NCBI GenBank assembly: GCA_030068075.1
Contig: CM057841.1
Span: forward strand, 5,155,565-5,219,564
Direction of reading: 5' to 3'
Length of the DNA: 64,000 bases
Source: Paguma larvata
Lineage: Eukaryota > Chordata > Mammalia > Carnivora > Viverridae
Notes under the pieces: model-generated
Database searches by the model: none
Seen by the model: the letters and a program-made list of their open reading frames with translations, nothing else
What the model was told of the DNA's origin: nothing
Shown: piece by piece, positions 44,410 to 55,650 of the stretch
Layout of the letters: each line of letters starts with the position of its first letter
Numbering within the stretch: position 1 is the stretch's first letter
Made by a program: the position numbers and the translations under genes

Positions 44410-44792
44410 CTGTTTAAGTAGATTTCAATGCATTTTCAAACACAGACATTTTAAAGCAAGCTGTACATCACTTTCAGTGGGGAGCTGGTAGCACCTCTGA
44501 GAAATACAAGATTATAGCCAGAAAGAGGGGGCGAGGAAGGGAGGGAGAGAGGGAGGGGAGGGGAGCATGCTGTCAGAATTTAATTGTATAAGATTCCCAG
44601 AAAGGGGCCGTTTCCTTTCAGCACCGTCCTTGAAAGGGAATAATAATAAACAAATGGGAAATAATAATAAATGGGTAATTATTAGACATCTTAACAACAT
44701 ATTGACACCAAGTTGAGCCTTCTTTTTTGATAATTAATATGACCTAATAATACTATATGGTTTGTATATAACCTTCAAACATTTCTCATGTT
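44410..44792. other. unassigned sequence
   Basis: AT-rich from about 44640. Nothing recognised. Confidence 0.4.
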
Positions 44793-44992
44793 GGGGCACC
44801 TGAGTGGCTCAGTCGGTTGAGTGCCTGACTCTTGATTTCAGGTCATGAGCTCATGGTTCCTGGGTTTGAGCTCCATGTTGGGCTCTGCACTGACAGTGAG
44901 GAGCCTGCTTGGGATTCTCCCTCTCTCTCTCTCTGTCTCTGCTCCTCCCCTACTTGTGCTCTCTCTCTCTCTCAAATAAATAAACTTAAAAA
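44793..44992 (+). mobile_element. felid SINE
   Basis: Copy of the subtype lacking the 'cagagcctggagcc' block (ctctgcactgacagtgagga), with a complete tail. Confidence 0.93.
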
Positions 44993-45629
44993 GTCCATAC
45001 AACAGATGATTGGAACTTGGAAACGGGAAGCAAGGGAGGGTGGCGAACGAGAGGGCTGCTTTGAGGGAGAATAAACAGGACTTGCTGGCGGCGGGGAAGA
45101 GAGAGTGCGGGAGCAGGCAAGGTTAAGGCGCAGGGTCCTATCTCTGGCTTAGGCGCGATGGAGAGAACAGGACCCTGCGGGTCATTTCCCACCACAGGGT
45201 GCGCGCTAGGCGTGTTCTGTGGTATCCGAACTAATCTCTGCTTTTTAATGTTCTGGGACGTTACTATTAACTATGTTTCTCAAATATTTGAAAAATTTAC
45301 CCAAAGAAGTCTGCTCAGCCTTTCCTAGAAAATCACTCACCTGAGAGTTTCAAAGGTATCGCCATAAATTAGCATATACTGTCTTTTCACCCTTGAAACC
45401 TGATCTGTCTATGTGGCTGCTTCTCCATTGTTCAAGACTCTGATCCTGTGTGTGTTCTGCCTTTTTTTTTCCTAGTTAGGCTTGCCGACTGTTGGACTAT
45501 TTTCAAAGTTGAGTCTCTGATATTTGTGTATCAATGCCTCTTCCGATTCCTTGATTGCTGTTTTTATCCTTATTGGCATTTGCCTTCTGTTTGCTTCTTA
45601 GATTTTCTAAAATTTTTACCATGTTACTA
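44993..45629. other. unassigned sequence
   Basis: No gene recognised. Parts from about 45230 may be older L1 flank. Confidence 0.4.
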
Positions 45630-46035
45630 AGTTGACCTACAATAGATGAGTCATACTTAAAGCAAACATTTCGATGCTTTGTGATACATGTGTACCTGTG
45701 AAACCATCGCCACAATCAAGACAGGGAACCTATCATCACCACCCGAAGTTTCCTCCTGCCCGTTTTTAATCCCCCCAGTGTGCCCTGTCCCCAAAGATTC
45801 ATGGGCATTTTCTAAAGGATTATGTAAGTGCAGTCATAGGATACGAACATGGTTGTGTCTGGCTTCTTTTCTGCATCCTGTGAATTTGAGATTCTCCGTG
45901 TTGGTGTAAGTCACGGTGGTTCCTTCCTCTTTCTGCCAAGTAGTAGTTCCTCCACGGCTATACCACGATGTAGTTATCCGTTCACCAGTTGATTGCTACT
46001 GGGTTTGTTTCCAGTTTTTGGCAATTCTTCTGAGT
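45630..46035 (-). mobile_element. old L1 3' region, antisense
   Basis: 'gtgaaaccatcgccacaatc', 'aagacagggaacctatcatc', 'tgtgtctggcttcttttctg', 'ccacggctataccacgatgt' and 'tgggtttgtttccagttttt' match the reverse complement of the common L1M 3' end. Confidence 0.82.
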
Positions 46036-46289
46036 CTGTAAGGGGCAAAGGTGGACGCGGTGAGACTTGTGTAAAATCCAAGGCAGAGAACATGGAAGCT
46101 CAGATCAGGACAGCAGTGTTGGCAAGTGCTCAGATTCTGGACGTTTTGAGAATGGAGCCACTGGGTTGCTGACCAGTTCAAGGAGAATATAAGACTGCGT
46201 GAGATTTCCATTAGAGCTCCTTTCTCCATTTCGACCCATGCTGTTAGGATAGAATTGACCCTATACCTAAGAATGTTCTTTTCTTTTTT
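46036..46289. other. unassigned sequence
   Basis: No gene or repeat named. Confidence 0.4.
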
Positions 46290-46530
46290 TCTTCACTTTT
46301 AAAATTTTATTTAAATTCGAGTCAGTTAACATAGAGTGTAGTATTGGTCTCGGGAGGAGAACCCAGTGATTCATCTGTTACGTATGACACCCAGTGCTCA
46401 CGCCAACAAGTGCCCTCCTCAATGCCCATCCCCCATTTAGACCACCCCTGCCCTTACGACCCCCAATTTTTTCTCTGTATTTAAGAGTCTCTTATGGTTT
46501 GCCTCCCTCTCTGATGAACCCTAACAATGT
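46290..46530 (-). mobile_element. carnivore L1 3' UTR, antisense
   Basis: 'ttcgagtcagttaacataga', 'gtgctcacgccaacaagtgc', 'cctcctcaatgcccatcccc' and 'atttaagagtctcttatggt' are the reverse complement of the 3' UTR of lineage-specific carnivore L1s. Confidence 0.88.
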
Positions 46531-47327
46531 TCTTGAGTCTCACTAGTCAGTGCACCCCACCTCCATTTCAACCACCAAGGTTGGTACGTATCCCAGGCAG
46601 AGCCAGTGAGAACACAGGAGACATTTGCTAGGGTTTCAGGAAAACAGGTGCTTGCTCTCTTGTCTTCTAGATAATACAGCGTGGTATGGTGTGTTGCTGC
46701 TCAGGAAATAGGGCCTGGGGCAAATGGGAGACCGCCAGGTAGAAACTGAGGATCAGGTCAACACGGTGCAGGTAGCATGGACAGAGACAGAGAAACTGGG
46801 TTACTGTCAACACCGTTTAAGCTGCTGGATAGAGCCTCGCCTGATTCCCACGAATCAGCTCTCCCTCTGGACATCTCTGTTACACGCACCCATGAATTCC
46901 TTTTATTGTTGAAGCCAGTCTGAGCCCACTTGGGAGACCCTGAACAAAGGGGGTGGTGCTCTGGATGAGTAGTGCGTCCCAAGGGGAGAGACCGGCAGGA
47001 GGGACCAGCAGCCGTTGATGGGCGGTGCGAGAGGAGGATCCACGAGAATGCTCCCGGCTATCCGGGCGCACGACCCGCTGAAGGAAGGAGTAAACGGAGT
47101 CACACAGTAAATATTGTTGAAATTGAGGTGCCACTTAAATACCCAGAGAGACGTGGCATTTGAATGAATGGAATGTATATACGTGTGTTGTGCGCTCAAA
47201 TACCGCCATCTCTCTGGCTATTGGGGGTATTTCAGCTTCAAATCTATGAGAAACAGATATTGTAGATATTAAATAGAAAATGTGATATTTTAATCACAGA
47301 TATTAGATATAAAATTTTATATATCTA
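46531..47327. other. unassigned sequence
   Basis: Overlapping frames of 74-98 codons on the minus strand at 46758-47199 show no domain. Nothing recognised. Confidence 0.4.
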
Positions 47328-47525
47328 GGGGCACCTGGGTGGCTCAGTCAGTTGAGTGTCCAACTTTGGCTCATGTCATCATTTCGTGGTTTGTGAGTTT
47401 GAACCCCGCGTCAGGCTTGCTGCTGTCAGTGCAGAACCCGCTTCAGAGCCTTTGTCCCCATCTCTCTGCCCCTCCTCCACTTGTACACACTCTCTCTCTA
47501 AAAACTAAATAAATAGTTAAAAAAG
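47328..47525 (+). mobile_element. felid SINE
   Basis: Slightly diverged copy (ggggcacctgggtggctcag head) with a ctaaataaatagtt tail. Confidence 0.92.
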
Positions 47526-47612
47526 AACTTATTTATGTATATATTATGTCTAAAATTATATGTATAATGTGCATGTGTGTGCATGTATGGGGAGGTAAAA
47601 ATTGCCAAAAGC

Positions 47613-47807
47613 TGGATTTTTTTAAGCTTATTTATTTATTTTGAGGGAGAAAGCAAAGGGGGGGGGGACAGAGAGAGAGAGAGAGAATCCCAAGCAGGCT
47701 TCACACTATCAGTGCAGAACCCAACCACGGGGCTTAAACTCACAAACCGTGAGCTCATGCCCTGAATCAAAGTTGGACACTTAACCGACTGAGCCACCCG
47801 GGCACCG
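47613..47807 (-). mobile_element. felid SINE with short TSD
   Basis: Antisense copy with a G run at 47660-47668. The flanking repeat gccaaaagc occurs at about 47604 and 47808. Confidence 0.92.
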
Positions 47808-48439
47808 TGCCAAAAGCCATTTTATGTAAAATAATATTGGCAAACATTTTATTATGTCCAAATCTTGTCTTCCCCACGAGAACCCAAGTTTGTTCTTTTG
47901 CCTCTCTCCCTGCACTGAGCGGTGAACGGATGGCCCAACAGTGATGGGCATGGGGGACTGGACCACTGAACAGTGTGTTCTATCTTGGTCATGTCCTAGT
48001 ATGGGCCGCTAGGAAAATACTGAGGTCTAGGATGCTTGGAAGGTTCAAGATGAAAAGAAGATCTCAATCTGGGAGCCAAGGTGGGATTTGGGGGAAGTTA
48101 AGGAAGAGCCCTACTTACTGGGAAACCAGCGTGTCCAGAGCCCATAAACCAAGTTGCTGCTGGGATTGAGAATAAATGCGTGCAAATGAGGGAACAGGAC
48201 CTCTGGTCAGACAGACCCATAGATTCATGGCTGGGCTTGTAAATGACATTTTTGTGGGAAGAAAAAGGTATCCCTTCCTCCAGGCATGTGGAGCAGAGGG
48301 TAGTTCCCATGGCACGGTGACAGACAGAAACTGGATTTCAGCGCCTACTTCTCTCCTGGGCGGGAGCTTTAGTGCACTGCACAGACTGCACAACTGTACA
48401 TGGAGGCCGTGCCAGAGAGCGCTCACTTCTTCATTGTTA
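47808..48439. other. unassigned sequence
   Basis: No gene or named repeat recognised. Confidence 0.4.
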
Positions 48440-48670
48440 CCAGCGTAGTCTCCGGAGTCCTATTGCCCGGTCTGAGTCCCAGCTTTGCAGTGTGCTAGCT
48501 GTGTCCTTGGGCACGTGTACACCCTCCTGGTGCCTCAGTGTTCTCATCTATAATGTGGGCATAATTTTTCACCTTTACCTCATAGCACTACGGTGAGAAT
48601 TCAGTGAGCTGACACACATCGAGTGCTCGGAACAGGGCCTGGCACAGAGTAAGTGTTCAGTAAATGTTCT
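48440..48670 (+). mobile_element. MIR SINE, nearly full length
   Basis: 'cccagctttgcagtgtgcta', 'ccttgggcacgtgtacaccc', 'tctcatctataatgtgggca' and 'gtgagaattcagtgagctga', then 'gggcctggcacagagtaagt', make up an almost complete MIR. Confidence 0.92.
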
Positions 48671-48883
48671 GTAGTGTGCTGGGCGGAAACCAGAGATGGG
48701 CTCCAAGATTCCCACACCTGGGGCGTGTGTTTCATAAAATCCCCAGGACTGCGAACGTGGCATTTTACTCCATCGATCAGGTTACATTATATGGTACAAA
48801 TAATTTTATGTTTTTAAAGAGGAGGGATTATCCTCAGTGGGCCTGGTCTAATCATGAAAGCCTTTAAAAGTGATGGAGCTGGG

Positions 48884-49069
48884 GGCGCCCGAGTGGCTGA
48901 ATTGGTTAAGCGACCGACTTCTGCCCTGGTCATGATCTTGCTATTAGTGAGTTTGGGCCCCGCATCTGGCTCTCTGCTGTCAGCACGGAGCCCACTTCGG
49001 ATTTTCTGACCCTCCTCAGTTCATTCTCTCTCTCTCTCCCTCTTGCTCAGAATAAATAATTGAACTTAA
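48884..49069 (+). mobile_element. felid SINE with TSD
   Basis: Diverged copy. Direct repeat aaaagtga(t/g)ggagct flanks it at about 48867 and 49071. Confidence 0.93.
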
Positions 49070-49149
49070 AAAAAGTGAGGGAGCTCATCCTGAAATCCAA
49101 GAGCTTCAAAGCATTAGGGGGGGTTTGATATGTAAATTTTTCTATTGCT

Positions 49150-49625
49150 GGTTTTGGAAACTGAGGGGGCCACGTAGAAAGATCTCGAGAGTGGTCTCCA
49201 GAAGTTGAGCGTGATCCCCAGCCAACATCCACCAAGGAACAGAATTGGGCCCGCGACCACCATGAGCCTGGAAAGAGGCCCCTGGACTCCAGAGGGCACT
49301 GCAGCTCCCACCAACATCTTGATTTCAGCCTTGTGAGAAGCAGCGGTGGAAAGTCAGCCGCGCTGTCCCTGGGCTTGTGACCTACTGAACTGTGGGCTCA
49401 TAGATGGATACTGTTTTTCCATTAAAAAAAATTGTTTTGAGTTTTATTTCTTTAAGTAATCTCTATACCCAGTGTGGGAGTCAAACTCCAAACCGGAGAC
49501 CAAGAGTCTCACACTCCTCTGACCGAGCCAGCCCCGCGCTCCTGGATGAGTGTTGTTTTAAGCTGCCCAGTGCGTGGTGACTGGCAGTGCAGCAACAGAG
49601 CGCCGATACCCCTGGTAAGGCTGCT
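49150..49625 (+). mobile_element. MaLR-like LTR, split by SINE
   Basis: 'ccaccaacatcttgatttca', 'gccttgtgagaagcagcggt', 'tgggcttgtgacctactgaa', then after the SINE 'tgttttaagctgcccagtgc' and 'gtgactggcagtgcagcaac'. This is the 3' half of a MaLR LTR in sense orientation. Confidence 0.75.
49425..49542 (-). mobile_element. short-form CAN SINE in an LTR
   Basis: Antisense short subtype: 'aagtaatctctatacccagt', ending agccagccccgcgctcc. It interrupts the MaLR LTR just before its 'tttaagctgcc' end. Confidence 0.9.
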
Positions 49626-49834
49626 GCGGGAATAGAGCTGATGGCTCCTGTCCCGCCGAGCCTCCCACCTTCCACTCGGTTAGGAGCCCCTGGGAGCAGC
49701 AAAGGCTGCGGGGGTCCTACAGCCCCGATGAGTGAACTGCCCAGGCCCCGAACCTCGTGACCAGCCAGCGCAGTGTTTCTAAGAGGAGACGGAGCAGTGG
49801 AACCACAGGCATGAGTTATATGGCAGAAAGAGAC

Positions 49835-50035
49835 GAGCTAACACATGAGACCAGACCGCCAGGGTTCAGACCTGGGCTTTGTCTCTCACCCCTGGTACGA
49901 CCTGGGGTAAATGACTTAATCTCCTTATTGGTAAAAGGGTTTAGGCATGGAATCTCTTTCATAGGGTCTTGCAACGATTCAATAAACTAATTCAGTCTAT
50001 GGAAAGTACTTAGAATAAGCTGAGAACAATGTGAG
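49835..50035 (+). mobile_element. MIR SINE
   Basis: 'gggttcagacctgggctttg', 'cgacctggggtaaatgactt', 'aatctccttattggtaaaag' and a 'gcaacgattcaataaactaa' stretch match MIR in sense orientation. Confidence 0.85.
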
Positions 50036-51020
50036 TATTCACGTTACTGTTTACACGGACTGACCGCCTCATGGGGAGTTAGGGAGGGGGGACAGTACCC
50101 AAGAGTTTCAGGAACCACATGCGTTGATTAACGTGTCTGTCCTAAGTCAAGCTCTTCTCTGTTCCGTCTTCTGACTCCTGTTTCTCCCAGGGGTTGCTCG
50201 ATCACTTCCGGGTAGCCGCGCGACACTCCAATTTCCACATCCGGTTGAGATCCGGATGCCTGTCTCCCACCAATCCCTGTACCTGGAGAAAATATTGTCT
50301 TCTCAGTCTTCCTTAGTGATGACAAGAGAGAAGTGCTTGCTTTTCTTCAGAGTCTGCGTAAACCAGGTCATTAATGAGCGGTGAAAACAGTAAAGAATCA
50401 GACTTTAATTTCAGTGGTATTTTATAGCAATCAGTTACGGCTAAAATGATGGGGGTTTCTCCCCATCTATATAACGTTTTTGTGAGCCTCTCTTCTTCAG
50501 GTCCTTGTTTACTTATTTTTAACATTATTTGAACCCAGGACGCTGATGTATTTACTGTCCGTTTTGCTTTGTCCAGTAATAAAGACCCTGTTTATTTTTG
50601 GTTGCACTTACTTCTATGTATTTTATATAAACATTATCCTGAATAGAATACTTTCCCATTTTTATTTTAATCAGCTCCTGTAAGCCATTTGCAATGTCAC
50701 TGATTTAAAAAAAAAGATATTCCTTGTGCATTCGATCATCATACAGTGTTCATATTTTTTGTTTGTTTGTTTCTCTTTGGTTTCCTAAATAATGATTCAA
50801 TCATCAAACCTTATCTCTTTCTCTTCCCTTCCAGAAGTTATCCTGGACTTTTCAGTGACAGGCACTAATGAAATTTCTTTTATTGCTGAAGCTGGTTTTT
50901 GATATGCTGTCACTTCCAACACAAGGAGTCCTAAGTGATGCACATTCAGAAAAGAGGAAAAGTTTCAGAATTCCTCTTACCCAAGTATTTTGATGATTTG
51001 AAGATTATCTGAAATGATGA
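50036..51020. other. unassigned, AT-rich
   Basis: No gene recognised. This AT-rich stretch lies 3' of the zinc-finger remnant and could contain its former 3' UTR, but nothing proves it. Confidence 0.4.
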
Positions 51021-51075
51021 TGTCTTAGTCTGTTGGCATACGTAACAAAATACCACCCTCTGGATAGCTTCCCAC
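51021..51075 (-). mobile_element. truncated MaLR LTR end, antisense
   Basis: 'gtcttagtctgttggcatac' then 'gtaacaaaataccacc' is the antisense terminus of a MaLR LTR. It stops abruptly where zinc-finger-like sequence begins. Confidence 0.65.
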
Positions 51076-51790
51076 GTTCATTATAGGTAGAGAATTTCTC
51101 ACAGGTGTGAATTCTCTAGTGTATAATGAGGTGTGCTTTTCTCCTAAAGGCTTTCTGGTAGAATTTGCATTAATGGGGTCTTTCACCTGTGTGAGATCTC
51201 GGATGTTTAATAAGCGCCGAGCGATGGATCAGTACAGGCTTTCCCACACCCATTCATCCGTAGGGTTTCTCTCCAGAATGTACTCTCGGGTGTCCAGTCA
51301 GGTATGACTTTAGACTGAACATGGCTACATTCATCATAACATAGGTATTCTTTCCTGTATGCATTTTCTCACACTTCATTGGAAATTAATTATAACTGAG
51401 TGATTTTTTTCATCTCCATTAAGTTCATAAATTTCTTCTACAATTAAATAAATCTGAGTTATTTTTCAAACTCTTTCCACTTAAAACATGCTCATAGTTT
51501 TTGTCTTGATAGAATAATATTCGAGTGGAGATGAAAAATGTTTGCAAAAGCTTCATATCCACAGCCTTTCTGCTTAGTAGGTGTTTTATCATAGACAAAG
51601 TTCGCTTGATTCAAGAGCCTCTCCCTATTTTCTTGGTGATCTCTATTTGGTCCGCATCTCCCCCTCACATCCCAAAATGGAAATCCGAATTCATCGCTTG
51701 TGAATCTTCCCACCAACCAGTATGCTGTGAGATGAAACTTTCTGACACACTGTCTTCGGTGGGTATATGCTTTTCTTTTGCCACATAAAA
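51076..51790 (-). pseudogene. degenerate KRAB-type zinc-finger gene remnant (last exon)
   Basis: On the minus strand the right part (about 51492-51790) reads as a spacer typical of KRAB C2H2 proteins: HQENRERLLNQ, then KTPTKQKG and FHLHSNIILSRQK in one open frame. The left part (51076-51400) has finger-linker remains such as HSGEKPYG and HTGERPH with broken Cys/His spacing, frameshifts and stops. No intact finger remains. A new spacer appears downstream of the fingers at 52925-53340, so I read this as a second, separate zinc-finger last exon rather than part of the ZIM3-like one. Its left end is cut by an LTR fragment. The gene of origin is not identified. Confidence 0.62.
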
Positions 51791-52075
51791 CTTGCCACAC
51801 TCCTAACAATATTTTTTACTTGCTGGTTCCCACGTCTGGCTTCCATTAACTGTGAGAACATTAAAGGCCTGAAGCTCAGTTCTAGACTTCAAAGTTGTCT
51901 CTTCTGTTTTCTCTTGCTGTCAACCACAATATTTCTCTCTCCAGCTCAAACCCACAATTCCTCTAGTTCACGCCAACATGGCAAATATGAGAGAGAAAAG
52001 CCAGAGACACTGATCTGGCAACCCATCTTCTGTCACCTGGGTCCACACCATACACGTAAGCTGAGACATTCTTTT

Positions 52076-52252
52076 TATATTTTATTTTTTATATTCGAGA
52101 GACAGAGAAAGAGAGAAGGAGAGGATGTTTGCAAGCAAGGGAGGGGCAGAGCCCAGTATGGAGTCTGACTAGGGGCTCAATCCCACAATGGCGAGATCAT
52201 GACCTGAGATGAAATCAAGAGTCTGACACTTAACCAACTGAGCCACCAGATG
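52076..52252 (-). mobile_element. felid SINE between zinc-finger remnants
   Basis: Antisense diverged copy. The flanking repeat a(g/a)acattctt is visible on both sides. Confidence 0.9.
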
Positions 52253-52343
52253 CCCATTAAACATTCTTATTCCCAACAAACACCTTCTGCTCCTTTTCAC
52301 ACGTTTGGTTTCTAGCTACATCTCCAATGTTTCAAAATATTCA

Positions 52344-52462
52344 TGGGGTGCCTAGCTCTTTCAGTTAGTAGAGCATATGACTCTTGATCTCAGAGTTGTA
52401 AGTTCAAGGCTCATGTTGCGTGTAAAGATTACTTAAAAGTAAAACCTTAAAAATAAAAAAAT
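52344..52462 (+). mobile_element. short-form CAN SINE
   Basis: 'ggggtgcctagctctttcag', 'gttgtaagttcaaggctcat' and 'taaagattacttaaaagtaa'. A flanking aaatatt(c/t) repeat is weak. Confidence 0.9.
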
Positions 52463-52646
52463 ATTTCTGGTATATAAAAGGCACTTAAAAAATATTTTCT
52501 GAACAAAGAAGCCAAATAAGTCTTCAAAGGAAACTCCATATATTAATACCTCACTGCCCTCAGCTACAAGGTTCAAATTATAGGCCCTTTTGCGTGAATT
52601 ACTGGGTGACCACTGCAGGTTAACTTATAAATGAAGGTATCCCCAT

Positions 52647-52854
52647 ATTTTTTTAAATGTTTATTTATTTTTGAGAGTGAGAGAGCATGAGCAAGGGAAG
52701 GGCAGAGAGAGAGAGGGAGACACAGAATCTGAAGAAGGCTTCAGGCTCTGAGCTGTCAGCACAGAGCCCGATGCGGGGCTTGAACTCACAAACCGCGAGA
52801 CAATGACTTGAGCGGAAGTCAGATGCTTAACTGACTAAGCCACCCAGGTGCCCC
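52647..52854 (-). mobile_element. felid SINE
   Basis: Antisense full-length copy with a degenerate duplication (ggtatccccata and agtatccctgta) around it. It lies just 3' of the ZIM3-like finger region. Confidence 0.93.
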
Positions 52855-53497
52855 AGTATCCCTGTAATTTTAATGTGCACAGGGTTCCTGTCTGTTGCCT
52901 AGCAAGATCTGACTTGTCAGTGAACAGTTTTGCACAGTTATTACAGCTAGAGGGGTTTGGTTTGGAGTGAAGTTTTTTACAGTCGAATGAGGGTTACATT
53001 CTGTTTCATCACCCACATTCAGAACATTTGTAGGCTTTCTCTACATCATGGATTTTCTCATGATTAATATGGGATGATTTCCGGGAAAAGGCTTTTCATG
53101 TGTTTTACATTCATAGGGTTTCTCTTCATTATGAGTTTTCTGAAGTTGAATGGGCTTCGGCTTCTGCTTGTAGACTTTTCTACACTTATCACATTTGTAG
53201 GATTTTCTTTATCAGTTTTCTGATACTTCTTGATTCTCTACTCACCCTTACATTCTTTCCCGCATTTATCACGTTCAAAGGATTTCTCACCAGTGTACAT
53301 CGTTAAGTAACACTGCAGGCATGACTTCAAACTGAATAACTTTCAACAGGCATTACCTTCAAATCGTTTTTCCATAAATTTGGGTGGATTTTGGCCAACT
53401 CATTTTCTGTATATAAGAATTTTTTTTTTTAGGTTTTCATATCTAAACTATGTTTCAAATCTTTTCCAAATGGGTCATGTTCAAGAAGTCTGAGTCT

Positions 53498-53723
53498 TTT
53501 TCCTTTTTAATTTTTTAATGTTTATTTATTTTTGAGAGAGAGAAGAGAAGACAGAGTGCGAGCAGGGGAGGGGCAGAGAGAAAGGGAGACACAAGTCTGA
53601 GGCAGGCTCCAGGCTCTGAGCTGTAGGCACTAAGCCCAACGCGAGGCTCGAACTCATGGACCACGAGATCATGACCTGAGCCTGAAGTCAGATGCTTACC
53701 CAACTGAGCCACCTAGGGTCCCC
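53498..53723 (-). mobile_element. felid SINE inserted in zinc-finger coding exon
   Basis: Antisense full-length copy. Target duplication aag(a/g)agtctgagtct lies at 53483-53497 and 53724-53738, inside the spacer of the ZIM3-like last exon. On either side the host reads DSDFLEHDPFGKDLKHSLD (left) and the broken KEIFLL region (right). Confidence 0.95.
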
Positions 53724-53895
53724 AAGGAGTCTGAGTCTCAAAGGAACACTGTACTCAGAAGAAATATTTCTTTAAATTAGTCATGTTCAATGCCTTTTTG
53801 CCAAGTCAAGATTTCCTTGTTGGTTGATGCAACACCCCTCTCGAGACTCTGCTCTATATCTTGGAATCTCCAAATCTGCTCTTCAATGTCTCAGT

Positions 53896-54621
53896 CTTTT
53901 TCTAAAGCAGAAAATAAAGAAATGTCCTGTGCGAATTATTCCACTCACATAATTGAAATGAAATGTCCAAAATAATCCACTGCAGTGATCATTCTCTGGG
54001 TAAGTGAACTTAACCTAACCTTACTGAGTGATAGTGAAGGAACAGAAGCAATCTCACACGGTACTGATCAAGAATGATCGAAAACGGGATGCCAGAGTAA
54101 GATTAAGATAACAACCGACGCAAACCTAAGTGCTGCTTGCTAAAAATACGATGCCGTGTAACAACTGTAGCTTTTCAGATTAACAAGGCTTAACGTCCAC
54201 TGTAGATATATAGTCATTTATAGGTTACCTGCAATGTGTGTACTCTGGAGTTTTTTCCTAAATAATTTAGCTAATTCTATATTTATGAACTGGCATGTTC
54301 CTTTGGGTCTCAACTTCTTGTTTCCTCAAGCTGTCCAAAGGTAAAAGAAATCCCAAGGGCAGGGGGTATGAGAATAAAACTATTTCTGAAGAAATTGTGG
54401 GCTGGAAGCTTACATGTATGGGTATAAGCTACTGAAAGCTACAAAAATACATTTAAAAAAATTTTTATAAAGCAAAAGAAAAAAGGAAATCAACAAGAAG
54501 CAAGTGTATGAAGAACAAGTGTATGAAGTTGACAGGAGAAGAGTTCTAGGTAAACAGACACTAACGGGACCTTATCACCAATCAGATTGGGTTTCACCAC
54601 ACCGCTGAGTTAAAGTGTTCT
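53896..54621. other. presumed zinc-finger pseudogene intron
   Basis: No gene or named repeat. By position it lies between the spacer exon and the KRAB-B exon of the ZIM3-like pseudogene. Confidence 0.45.
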
Positions 54622-54820
54622 TGGGGTGCTTGGTGGCTCGGTCAGTTGAGCATCTGACTCTTGATTTCAGCTCAGGTCATGATCTCACAGTTGGTGAGTT
54701 CAAGCCCCACATCAGGCTCCGTACTGACAGCGCAGAGCCTGCTTGGAATTCTCTTCCCTCTCTCTCTGCCTCTCCCACACTTGCTCTCTCTCTCAAAATA
54801 CATAAATAAACTTAAAAAAA
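54622..54820 (+). mobile_element. felid SINE
   Basis: Copy of the subtype without the long middle block, head ggggtgcttggtggctcggt, tail cataaataaacttaaa. Confidence 0.92.
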
Positions 54821-55272
54821 AAATAAAAGGTCCATACTGACACGTGTGGAATGATTCTTAGCAATCCCCTATCAACCCTTGCCCTTCAGGCTGGTTCCCC
54901 ATATCCTGAAGCAACATTAAATTTCCTAAAACCCTATCAAATGCATGTCCTGATAAATGGTCTTTAAACTTTAAGCCACCTCCACCTATCCACACACATG
55001 GCCAGTTACCATGTCCAGGGCAGCAGCTCTGGGCCAGTTTCATGGATGATGAAGGCCAGGATAATGGAGAAGCTCTGGGGCGAGACTGGGATGTCAGATC
55101 TCTCACCATGAAGAGAAAGGACGACTGAAAGAAACGAGCCAAGGCTATTGGAAAACTGCTCTACAAAGCAAACCCACATCCGGAGTAGGTGGGAGCCCCA
55201 GGACACTAGTGAGAAAGAGAAGAAATAGAGTTTATCTGGAAAGGGAAATTCAGGTTAAAAATAGAAAGGACT
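54821..55272. other. unassigned, repeat-free
   Basis: A 94-codon minus-strand frame (54858-55142) and a 66-codon frame in another phase overlap here. I recognise no family. The block could be an old exon or retrocopy fragment, but I have no positive evidence. Confidence 0.35.
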
Positions 55273-55490
55273 TGGGGTGCCTGGGTGGCTCAGTCGCTTA
55301 AGTGCCTGACTTCTGCTCAGGTCATGATCTCACAGTTCGTGAGTTTGAGCCCCGCATTGGGCTCTGTGCTGAGCTCAGAGCCTGGAGCCCGCTTCAGATT
55401 CTGTGTCTCCCTCTCTCTCAGCCCCTACCTTGCTCACGCTCTGTCTCACTCTCTCGCTCTTGAAAATAAATAAACATTAAAAAATAAATT
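55273..55490 (+). mobile_element. felid SINE
   Basis: Nearly full-length copy (cttggggtgcctgggtggct head). An aaaaatagaa-type flanking repeat occurs on both sides. Confidence 0.93.
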
Positions 55491-55650
55491 AAAAAAATAG
55501 AACTCTACTGTATGAAGATCTCTTCTAGCTCTCCGAGAAGGTTTCAACTCTCCCTGCTCCCTGACAAATGACTTCATTATATATATATAAAAATATAAAT
55601 TACTGGCTTCAGTGTGACTTTGGGCCACCCACGTTTTCCTGGTCATGTAC

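Noticed and set aside
45630..46035. Possible retroviral or gene remnant
   Set aside because: Phrase order matches an antisense L1 3' end. No gag, pol or env motif is seen anywhere in the window.
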